In this document: piece after piece, positions 41,475-48,958 of the stretch
How positions within the stretch are numbered: the stretch's first letter is position 1
Layout: every line of letters starts with the position of its first letter
Assembly (NCBI RefSeq): GCF_042660285.1
Contig: NZ_JBHSTP010000003.1
Location: 434,001-498,000, forward strand
Origin: Luethyella okanaganae
Lineage (GTDB): Bacteria > Actinomycetota > Actinomycetes > Actinomycetales > Microbacteriaceae
Reading direction: 5' to 3'
Length of the DNA: 64,000 nucleotides
Notes under the pieces: model-generated
What the model saw: only the letters and a program-made list of their open reading frames with translations
Databases searched by the model: none
Told to the model about the DNA's origin: nothing
Translations under genes and position numbers: made by a program

Positions 41475-43115
41475 TCAGCGCGGCGAGCCGCGGGTCGGGG
41501 TGGGGAACAGGGAGCGGCGACTGCGTTTGCCGAGCAGCGGCGGCACCGCGGCGAAGGCGAGCATGCCACCGCCGGCACCGAGCATCGCCAGCGACGGAAG
41601 GATGCCGACGGGGGCGACCGGGATGGATTGCGGGGTCGCGTCCACCAGCACGGGCACGGCATCCGCCTGCACCACGGACGAGTCTCCGCCGGCCGTTCCG
41701 CCGCCCGCGGTCGTACCCGTGCCGCTGCCGGTACCGGCGCCCGCTGCCGCTTGATCGTCTCCCGCGGCCTGGGTCGGCGTGTCTTTCGCACCGCCGGTCC
41801 CGGCGGTGCACTGGGTGGCGCCCTGCCTATCGCAATCCGCCGGATAGGGGGCCTCGTTGGCGAGCTTGTTCGAGCCGTCCGGTGAGAAGGTGGGGTTGTT
41901 GCAGTCGATGGTTCCCTTGATCACCGGGTTGCCGCCGGGGATTCTCTCGATCTGCTTCTGCCCGGCCTGCACCAGGTTGATCGGCAGTGGCGAGTAGCCG
42001 AGCGTCTCGGCGTCGTTCTGCCCTTCGCAGAGGAAGTAGGCGCCGAAGTCCGCCAGGGTGAGGCCTTTGTTCTCGGTGAACCCGGACTCCAGCTGCGTCG
42101 GCAGGATGATGTAGGAGTAGCTGGACAGCGGATAGGTGCGCGGATCGCCGGAGGTGTAGACGTCGCTGAGGTTCTGGGTGAGGTAGTCGGGTGAGGTGAT
42201 GTCCTCGTTGATATGCGCCGACAGCAGCGCGACAGCGACGTTCTGCGCGGTCGGCTCGGTGTAGTAGCCGGAGCTGTTGAGCACTTTCGCGACCGGGAAC
42301 CCCGAGTTGAGGGCGTAGGAGTACTCGACGAAGGTGATCGCGCCGACCGCATGCGACTGTGCTACGTAGCCGGCGACGCCGTTGGATCCGGAGCGGGACA
42401 CGAAGCCGGAACCCGGCGCCACCGGGTAGTTGCTGGTCACCCCGCAGTGGTCGTTGACGAAGGGACGGCCCACCTTGCCGCAGTAGGCGTCCCACTGCTG
42501 CGTGTGTTCCTGGCGCAGCCAGATCGACACTTGCGCTGTCGCTCCGGAGCCGTCAGAGCGCACCACCGGCACGATCGGGATCGCCGGCAGGGCCAGAGCG
42601 GGATTGTCGGCCTTGATCGCCGCATCGTCCCAGGTGGTGATGGTGCCGGTGAAGATCTTCGCGATGGTGTCCCCGGACAGGCGCAGGTTCGTCACCCGCC
42701 TGCCCCCGATCTCGAGGTTGTACATGAACGCGGTGCCGCCGGCGACGATCGGCATGTAAGCGAACCCTCGGCTCGGGCGGGCGTCCGCCTCCTGGCTGTT
42801 TGCGATGCCGTAGGGGATCTCGGAGACGCCGAAATCGGCGGTGCCCTGTGCGAAGTCGTTGCGGCCCTGGGTGGAGCCGGACTCGGAGTAGGTGATCTTC
42901 CATTGGTAATTGGCCCAGACATTGCGGATCCAGGCCTGCAGCGCATTGGCCGACCAGGTCGACCCGGACCCGACCAGCGGGGCGTGCACGGTGCCCACCG
43001 CCTGCGCGGGAAGGGCACCCGCCGCGCCGAACACGCCTGTGGCGATCAACGCCACCCCGAGCAGGGCCACCGCGACCCGCGTCCGACCCCAATACGCCGG
43101 CCGTCGCGTGCTCAT
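41475..43115 (-). CDS. pstS: Phosphate-binding protein PstS, membrane-anchored form
   Basis: This 546-residue protein begins with a signal peptide and the PstS motif LVGSGSTWSANALQAWI, followed by ITYSESGSTQGRNDFAQGTADFGVSE. The phosphate loop is present (VVRSDGSGATAQVSIW). Unlike typical PstS lipoproteins it lacks a lipobox. It instead has a C-terminal Gly/Thr-rich stalk, a hydrophobic helix (GILPSLAMLGAGGGMLAFAA) and a basic tail. It overlaps the pstA stop by 4 bp, so it is co-translated with the permease. Confidence 0.88.
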   Translation of the reverse strand: MSTRRPAYWGRTRVAVALLGVALIATGVFGAAGALPAQAVGTVHAPLVGSGSTWSANALQAWIRNVWANYQWKITYSESGSTQGRNDFAQGTADFGVSEIPYGIANSQEADARPSRGFAYMPIVAGGTAFMYNLEIGGRRVTNLRLSGDTIAKIFTGTITTWDDAAIKADNPALALPAIPIVPVVRSDGSGATAQVSIWLRQEHTQQWDAYCGKVGRPFVNDHCGVTSNYPVAPGSGFVSRSGSNGVAGYVAQSHAVGAITFVEYSYALNSGFPVAKVLNSSGYYTEPTAQNVAVALLSAHINEDITSPDYLTQNLSDVYTSGDPRTYPLSSYSYIILPTQLESGFTENKGLTLADFGAYFLCEGQNDAETLGYSPLPINLVQAGQKQIERIPGGNPVIKGTIDCNNPTFSPDGSNKLANEAPYPADCDRQGATQCTAGTGGAKDTPTQAAGDDQAAAGAGTGSGTGTTAGGGTAGGDSSVVQADAVPVLVDATPQSIPVAPVGILPSLAMLGAGGGMLAFAAVPPLLGKRSRRSLFPTPTRGSPR

Positions 43116-44413
43116 CGGACTGCCCCCCGGTCGCCGCTAGCAGGCAGGGGCAGGCTCGCTCCAGGGGTGGCGATGCGCGCGCGCTGCCCCGCAAAGCGAG
43201 CGGTGTCCCGCCGGGAGGCCACTCGGGCGCGGGCCTGACCGCGCCGGGTCAGCACGCCGGCGCCTTTGCCGCCGATGACCCTGGCCATCAGGAACAGCAC
43301 GAACACCAGCACCATCAGCACCGCCGCGGCGCCGAAGCCGCGGGCGATCTGCGTCGCCTCCGGCGACTTCACCAACGTGAAGGTCGCGAACGGCAGCGAC
43401 ACCATCGGCCCGGAGAACGGGTTGAGGTTGTAGAAGGTCGTGTACCCGGCCGTGAGCAGCACCGGCGAGGTCTCGCCGATGCCTCGGGCGGTACCGAGGA
43501 TGATCGCCGTCATCAGCCCCGACTTGCTCGTGGGCAGCACCACATGCCAGATGGTGCGCCACTGGCTGGTGCCCAACGCCAGCGACGCCTCCTTCAGGGT
43601 GCCGGGCACCAGGCGCAGCACGACGTCGGCGGAGCGGATGATGATGGGGAGGATCATGATTGTGATGGCCAGGCTGGCGGCGAACCCCGACTTGTCCAGC
43701 CCGAACATCAGCACGTAGGTGGCGTAGATGAACAGCCCGCAGATGATCGAGGGCAGCGCGGTCATCGCCTCGACGACCGTCCGCACGGTGCGGGCGAAGG
43801 CGTTCGGGAACTCGGCCAGGAACACCGCGCACAGCAGCCCGAGCGGGATCGCGATCGCCAGGGCGAAGGAGATCATGATCAGCGTGCCGATCGCCGCATG
43901 TGCCATGCCGCCGATGGTCAGCGGGTCCAGCGGCCCTGCCAGCGACAGATCCTGAACCCAGAAGTTCCAGTGCAGGAAGGCCTCGGAGCCGCGAGAGAGG
44001 GTGAACACGACCACCACCGCCAGTGCCAGCAGCAGCACGGCCGCCAGAGAGTGCACCAGCACCGTCACCACCCGGTCCGCGATCGTCACCCGGTTGTCAT
44101 CGAAGCTGATCAGCACGACGAAGAAGCCCAGAAACAGCGTGTAGGCGACCAGAACGAAAGGCAGCACCCCTTGGAAGGAGACGATCTGGGTGAAAAGCCA
44201 GGCGGCCGAGGCGACTCCGGCGACGAGGGCACCGACGATCCGCAGGATGTCGTCGCGGCGGATCCGGGCCAGGTTGCGTCGCGTCTCCGGTCGTGTGGGG
44301 TGCAGATGCCCGTCGCGGCCGGGGATGTGCGTGCGTGAGACCCGGCCAGAGGTCTGAACCCGCGGGTGGGTACGCCCCTCCCCTGGGGCAAGAATCTGGA
44401 TCGTCGTCGTCAT
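43112..44413 (-). CDS. pstA: Phosphate ABC transporter permease PstA
   Basis: This 433-residue permease has an unusually long polar N-terminus (about 60 residues), then three extra hydrophobic helices and the standard six-helix core. The EAA-type ATPase-contact loop is visible as LKEASLALGTSQWRTIWHVVLP, and GETSPVLLTAGYT and ALPSIICGLF are typical of PstA. A basic C-terminal tail extends about 45 residues past the last helix. ATG 44413 is 13 bp after the pstC stop. Confidence 0.92.
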   Translation of the reverse strand: MTTTIQILAPGEGRTHPRVQTSGRVSRTHIPGRDGHLHPTRPETRRNLARIRRDDILRIVGALVAGVASAAWLFTQIVSFQGVLPFVLVAYTLFLGFFVVLISFDDNRVTIADRVVTVLVHSLAAVLLLALAVVVVFTLSRGSEAFLHWNFWVQDLSLAGPLDPLTIGGMAHAAIGTLIMISFALAIAIPLGLLCAVFLAEFPNAFARTVRTVVEAMTALPSIICGLFIYATYVLMFGLDKSGFAASLAITIMILPIIIRSADVVLRLVPGTLKEASLALGTSQWRTIWHVVLPTSKSGLMTAIILGTARGIGETSPVLLTAGYTTFYNLNPFSGPMVSLPFATFTLVKSPEATQIARGFGAAAVLMVLVFVLFLMARVIGGKGAGVLTRRGQARARVASRRDTARFAGQRARIATPGASLPLPASGDRGAVR

Positions 44414-44426
44414 GGGATGCGCTCTC

Positions 44427-45539
44427 TCAGCTCGCCGCGCCGGAGCGGGAACGTTGGATGATGATGCCCGCACCGAAGTTCACGAGCATCGTGATGGCGA
44501 ACAGCACGAGACCGGCCGCCATCAGCGCGGACAGCTCGAAGGGGCTCGCCTCCCCGTACCTCAGGGCGACCAGCGAGGAGATCGAGTTCGTGCCGGTCTG
44601 AAGGATGTGCGGCTGGATCACGAACACCGGGGAGATCACCAGATAGACCGCGATCGTTTCCCCCAGCGCCCGCCCGAGGCCGAGCATCGTGCCGCCGATC
44701 ATGCCGCCGAGGCCGAAGGGGTAGACGACCGAGCGGATCATTCCCCACCGCGTCGAGCCGAGCGCCAGCGCTCCCTCGCGTTCGCCGATGGGTGCCTGGG
44801 AGAAGACCTCCCGCATGATCGAGGCCGCGATCGGGGCGACCATCATGGCCACCACCAGACCCGCCAGGAAAGCACTCGCGGTGAACACCGTCGGGGTGGC
44901 CAGCGGGTCGTTGGGGTTGAAGTTCGGGACCGCGAAGATCGGAATCCAGCCGAAGTAGGTGGAGATCCACTGGGCGACCGGGAGGATCGAGCCTTCCAGC
45001 CAGAACATCCCCCACAGCCCGTAGACCACCGAGGGGATCGCCGCCATGAGGTCGACGATGCCGATCAGCAGCCGTTTGAGGCCGTCCGGGGCGTAGTCCG
45101 AGATGTAGGTGGCGGTGCCGACCGCAAGCGGGATGGCCACGCAGATAGCCACCAGGGCGATGACGACCGTGCCGAACAGCACGGCCGCGATGCCGAACCG
45201 GCCGGAGTTGGGCTCCCAGTCCTGCTCGGTCAGGAACGACGGGCCAGCGGCACTGATGGCCTCCGCACCGCGGACGGCGAGGAAGAGACCGACCAGGGTC
45301 ATGATCGCCAGGACCACCACGCCGCCGCCGTGGGTGGTCACCCGGAACAGATTGTCGGCTGTCCCGCGTGCCGAGCTCAGCATACGCGGCACGTCCCCGC
45401 CCGCTGCCGCTCCGGCACGGCCGGACCGTCGTCGCGGCGGACCGCCTCCGCCCCTGGGAGCCTCAGCAGACGCCGGGGTCGCGGCTGCGGCATCGTCCAG
45501 GTCGAGCTGATCGAGCTCGCCGCCCAGGACCCTGCCCAT
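44427..45539 (-). CDS. pstC: Phosphate ABC transporter permease PstC
   Basis: This 370-residue permease has a Gly/Arg-rich N-terminal extension, then six membrane helices. Family motifs are AAIPSVVYGLWGMFWL, the coupling loop REGALALGSTRWGMIRSVVYPFG and GRALGETIAVYLVI. It pairs with PstA to form the phosphate channel. It is the first gene of the leftward operon, and the start is ATG 45539. A PHO-box-like array lies about 195-235 bp upstream. Confidence 0.93.
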   Translation of the reverse strand: MGRVLGGELDQLDLDDAAAATPASAEAPRGGGGPPRRRSGRAGAAAGGDVPRMLSSARGTADNLFRVTTHGGGVVVLAIMTLVGLFLAVRGAEAISAAGPSFLTEQDWEPNSGRFGIAAVLFGTVVIALVAICVAIPLAVGTATYISDYAPDGLKRLLIGIVDLMAAIPSVVYGLWGMFWLEGSILPVAQWISTYFGWIPIFAVPNFNPNDPLATPTVFTASAFLAGLVVAMMVAPIAASIMREVFSQAPIGEREGALALGSTRWGMIRSVVYPFGLGGMIGGTMLGLGRALGETIAVYLVISPVFVIQPHILQTGTNSISSLVALRYGEASPFELSALMAAGLVLFAITMLVNFGAGIIIQRSRSGAAS

Positions 45540-45732
45540 ATGAACCCCCGTCGATTGTCACCTTCGCCGACGCGACCGTCGGTCGCCGTCCCTGTGTGGC
45601 AGATGTGGTGTGCTGCGGTATCGAAGCCAGTAGTTGCAGGCCATGATGGGATCACCGTGACCGCGACAAGGCCCATCTTGCAACAGGCTCACGCACTTCG
45701 CAAACCAAAACGTCGGTGAATCATCCAGGGGC

Positions 45733-45772
45733 GATGAACGATGAACCACCGGAACTTGAACGTTAGGTGAAC
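45733..45772 (-). promoter_or_regulatory. PHO-box-like direct repeats
   Basis: On the minus strand GTTCACC (45766-45772), GTTCAAG (45755-45761) and GTTCATC (45733-45739) are spaced in an 11-bp rhythm, with one extra GTTCATC at 45740-45746. Tandem 11-bp GTTCACC-type repeats are the known binding pattern of the phosphate regulator PhoP in actinobacteria. The position upstream of pstC fits phosphate-starvation induction of the whole operon. Confidence 0.7.
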
Positions 45773-45880
45773 CCGAGAGGGATGGCGGATGACGGGTGAT
45801 TGAGGGCCGTCGAGATCAGCCCCGGAATCAGGGCGCTGCGCGCTGCCTGTCGAATCGCCGGCGTCGGCTCGGCCGTCAAG

Positions 45881-45899
45881 CCTCAACCATGGGTTGAGG
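45881..45899. promoter_or_regulatory. 19-bp near palindrome
   Basis: CCTCAACCATGGGTTGAGG has 7-8-bp inverted arms and looks like a MerR-type operator (dyads starting CCTCAA are known for SoxR). No MerR gene is nearby. It lies between the TetR stop and the pst promoter region, an interval of 422 bp otherwise empty. It could also act as a small terminator for the TetR gene. Confidence 0.4.
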
Positions 45900-45961
45900 G
45901 AAGTTTGCGTGCCCCGGCGTGTCGACCCCTCGGGACAGCGCGGCCGGGAGCAGCCGGGGGC

Positions 45962-46558
45962 TCAGCCGGTTGCGCTGCGCAGGCCCGGGCCGAGCACCGT
46001 CCAGAGCCGGTCGAGCCGCGTCGGCGCATCGCTGGGCTGACTCATCGGCGCCGACGAGACGCAGACCCCGTACACGCACTCGACGACCGTGGCGGCAACC
46101 TCGCGGATCGCGATCGAATCGGGCACCTCGCCGTCGGCGATCCCTTGCTGCAGCCCGAGGATGACGAAATCGTGCCAGAGCATGAATGCGGAGTTGGCGG
46201 AGTTCTCGCCGGGCGCGTCGAGCTCGTCGGTGATCCGCAGCACCGCGCGGGCCCGCACGTCGTCGTCCAGGCGCACGGCTACCGCCCGAAAGAAGGCCTC
46301 CAGCGCGGGCAGGCCGCGCAGTCCCGTTTCGACCACGTCGAGGATCAGGGCGGGCCAGCGCTCGGCTTCTTGCGCCACCAGCGCCTCGGCCATCTCCTGC
46401 TTATTGGTGAAGTGGTGGTAGAGCCCACCCTTGGTCATCTGGGTGCGGTCGAGCACATCCTGGATTCGCGTTCCGCCCAAGCCGTGCAGCCAGAACTCCT
46501 CCGCGGCGGCATCCAGCAGCAGTTCTCGGGTCCGCTCCGCCTGCTCTCGTCGGATCAT
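45962..46558 (-). CDS. TetR-family regulator, gamma-butyrolactone-receptor-like
   Basis: This 198-residue protein has an N-terminal HTH (ERTRELLLDAAAEEFWLHGL, then RIQDVLDRTQMTKGGLYHHFTNKQEMAEAL). The wording MTKGGLYHHF and the later VRARAVLRITDEL resemble ArpA/ScbR-type receptors that control secondary metabolism. That subfamily call is tentative. It is divergent from the lanthipeptide-linked two-component system, with a long inverted repeat between them, and could regulate it. Confidence 0.85.
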   Translation of the reverse strand: MIRREQAERTRELLLDAAAEEFWLHGLGGTRIQDVLDRTQMTKGGLYHHFTNKQEMAEALVAQEAERWPALILDVVETGLRGLPALEAFFRAVAVRLDDDVRARAVLRITDELDAPGENSANSAFMLWHDFVILGLQQGIADGEVPDSIAIREVAATVVECVYGVCVSSAPMSQPSDAPTRLDRLWTVLGPGLRSATG

Positions 46559-46601
46559 CGGCCTGTCTCCACCCGATCAGGCTATGCCATTCGACCTCGA
46601 T

Positions 46602-46703
46602 GAGTGGGTCCGTTTGGCCTGGGTGGTCTTGGGTGGTGTGGGGCTTGGCATCCGCCAGACGGTCCCTCATCGCCTCGGTCCCTGACGCCCAACGGACCCA
46701 CTC
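46602..46703. repeat. 17-bp inverted repeat pair between TetR and kinase genes
   Basis: GAGTGGGTCCGTTTGGC at 46602-46618 and GCCCAACGGACCCACTC at 46687-46703 are inverted copies with one mismatch, 68 bp apart. They could be two oppositely oriented TetR operators or the ends of a small non-autonomous element. No flanking target duplication is evident. Confidence 0.7.
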
Positions 46704-46823
46704 GTCCAGGACGTTCGGTAGGCACCGATCGCGCCACCGGTGTTTCCCGGTCGTTTGGTTTCTGGGCGTAGTATGCGCAAGTCCTCACCGGTTCGCACCG
46801 TGCGGTTCCGTGGCGGTCACATT

Positions 46824-48146
46824 ATGAACGAGCGAACATCACCGATGCCGATGCCGATGCCGATGGCGTCACCGAGTGACGGGTCCGGAGCCGGGCTCGG
46901 AATGCCGGTGTCTTCTTCCGCCGATGCTACGACGCCACTGTCGCGGCGGCTTCTGGCGGACGGGCTCTGGGCGCTTGGGCTCGCCATCGTTTCCGTCGCC
47001 TACTTCCTCGTCACGATCGCTGTCGGCACGAGCTTCTTCGGCTCCAGTATCGGGCCTGCCGTCACGGCGGCCACTGTGTGGGGCACTGTGGCGATCTTCG
47101 CCCTGCAGGCGGTCCCGATTCTCTGGCGTTCCCGCTTTCCGGTGCTGTCCTTCATCCTGGTGTATGCCTGCTTCATCGCCGCTATCGCCGTGTCCGTCGA
47201 CCGCAATCTGACGGTGACGATAACCCTGCTGTTCGCTGTCTTCAGCCTCACCTCGCTCACCGGCTGGAGAACCTGGACTCCGGTTCTCGGCCTCGCTGTG
47301 GCGCTCGACCTGATCATTCATCTCGTACTGGCCGCTGTCGCATCGGGCGGCCTCTCCGCCTTGATCGTCCTCGCGATCGTCTCCCGGGTCATCCCCACTT
47401 ATGTCGCGCCTGTGCTGGCCGGCCTTCTCTATGGCTCTCAGCGTCGTCGCGCGACGCTCGCGTCCGACTACAGTGTTGCTCTGCGCCAGGCGCGTGACAG
47501 CCAGCTTGCCGTCGCCGTCGCCTCCGAGCGCAACCGTATGGCCCGTGAGCTGCACGATGTGTCAGCGCACCACATTTCCGGCATCATCCTGCAGACCAAG
47601 GCGGCGATCCGCGTGCGCGAATCCGATCCGGCCACCACCGTCGAGCTGCTCGAGTCGATCCGGGTCGAGGGCGAGCTGACCCTGCAGAGCATGCGCGAAG
47701 TGATCGGCGTGCTGCGCGAAGACGACGACGAGGCCACCGTGGCCGGGCCCACCCTGAGCCGCCTGCCCGACCTCATGGCCTCCGTTCGTACCCTCCACCC
47801 CTCTATCGACCTCTCCGTGTCGGGCGACATCGACGACCTGTCCCCGACCACCTCGCTGGCCTGTTTCCGGATCATCCAGGAGTCGCTGACCAACGCCCGC
47901 AAACACGCCCCGGGCTCCCAGGTGGCGATCCGCCTCCGTCGCACGAGCCGCGAACTCATGGTCGAGGTCTCCAATACCCCGGTTGAGAGCGTGCCCAGAC
48001 AACCGGAGGGCCGAACGGGCTACGGGGTTCTCGGTATGCGGGAGAGGGCCACCATGCTCGGCGGCACCCTCCGGTCTGACCGCACCCCCGATGGCGGCTG
48101 GAAAACTCACGCGATCATTCCTCTCGAACGGTGGGCATTGGCATGA
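46824..48146 (+). CDS. NarL-type sensor histidine kinase
   Basis: This 440-residue kinase has a variable N-terminus with a hexanucleotide-encoded Met-Pro repeat (SPMPMPMPMAS), about six membrane helices, a HisKA_3 box (SERNRMARELHDVSAHHISG, phospho-acceptor His in ELHDV) and a HATPase domain (N-box FRIIQESLTNARKHAPGS, then GYGVLGMRERATMLGG). It is the partner of the response regulator whose ATG overlaps its stop by 4 bp. It lies upstream of the lanthipeptide synthetase and probably controls it. The ribosome-binding site at ATG 46824 is weak; GTG 46740 is an alternative. Confidence 0.88.
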   Translation: MNERTSPMPMPMPMASPSDGSGAGLGMPVSSSADATTPLSRRLLADGLWALGLAIVSVAYFLVTIAVGTSFFGSSIGPAVTAATVWGTVAIFALQAVPILWRSRFPVLSFILVYACFIAAIAVSVDRNLTVTITLLFAVFSLTSLTGWRTWTPVLGLAVALDLIIHLVLAAVASGGLSALIVLAIVSRVIPTYVAPVLAGLLYGSQRRRATLASDYSVALRQARDSQLAVAVASERNRMARELHDVSAHHISGIILQTKAAIRVRESDPATTVELLESIRVEGELTLQSMREVIGVLREDDDEATVAGPTLSRLPDLMASVRTLHPSIDLSVSGDIDDLSPTTSLACFRIIQESLTNARKHAPGSQVAIRLRRTSRELMVEVSNTPVESVPRQPEGRTGYGVLGMRERATMLGGTLRSDRTPDGGWKTHAIIPLERWALA

Positions 48147-48790
48147 TCCGAGTGCTCATCGTCGACGACCAGCTCGTGGTGCGCCGCGGCCTGCGTGTGC
48201 TGCTGGACGACTTTCCCGATATCCAGGTGGTGGGGGAGGCGGTTTCGGGCCCGGGAGCGATTGAGGCCGTCGCCGAGTTGCGCCCCGACGTGGTGCTGAT
48301 GGATATTCGGATGCCGGAGGGCGACGGCATCGCGGCCACGCGCGCTCTCGCCAGCGGCCAGGATCCGGTGCCGGTGGTCGTCATCACCACCTTTGACCTG
48401 GACGAGTACATCTTCGCCAGCCTGGAGGCCGGAGCGGTCGGGTTCCTCCTGAAGAACGCTGAGCCGGAGGACCTGGCGGCCGCCGTTCGATCCGCGGCCC
48501 GCGGCGACGGTCTGGTCTCACCGTCCGTCACCCGGCGGGTGATCGCCGAGTTCGCCCGGCGGCGGCAGATCGCCGTACCGGAGGGTCCCGACATTCGGCT
48601 CCTCACCCCGCGCGAATTGGACATCGTCCGTGCCCTCGGTCAGGGCCAGACGAACGCGCAGATCGCCGGACACCTCCACCTCGAACCGGGCACTGTGAAG
48701 GCGCATCTGTCGAGGATCATGGCAAAGCTCGACCTTCAGGGACGTGTGCAACTGGTGATCTGGGCTTTTCGCAACGGCCTGTCCAGTTGA
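48143..48790 (+). CDS. NarL/LuxR-family response regulator
   Basis: This 215-residue protein has a receiver domain (IRVLIVDDQLVVRRGLRVLL, phospho-Asp in VVLMDIRMPEGDG, and VVITTFDLDEYIF) and a LuxR-type HTH (LTPRELDIVRALGQGQTNAQI, then EPGTVKAHLSRIMAKLDLQ). It is co-translated with the kinase. The next gene, 168 bp away on the same strand, is the LanKC synthetase. In SapB-type clusters a response regulator (RamR) plays this role, so a matching function is likely. Confidence 0.9.
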   Translation: MIRVLIVDDQLVVRRGLRVLLDDFPDIQVVGEAVSGPGAIEAVAELRPDVVLMDIRMPEGDGIAATRALASGQDPVPVVVITTFDLDEYIFASLEAGAVGFLLKNAEPEDLAAAVRSAARGDGLVSPSVTRRVIAEFARRRQIAVPEGPDIRLLTPRELDIVRALGQGQTNAQIAGHLHLEPGTVKAHLSRIMAKLDLQGRVQLVIWAFRNGLSS

Positions 48791-48958
48791 ATTCGCGCGA
48801 CCGCCGAGCCGAACGGCATAACGCGAATACTGACTTTCGGCAGGCGCGCGGGTCGGCCTGGATTTCCCAGAATGAGAGCGCGACTTCACCGGTCGGGGAG
48901 TGCCGCGCGCATCATGCGCCGGCCGGACGGCATGGTGTCCTCTCGAAAGGCCTGCCCG

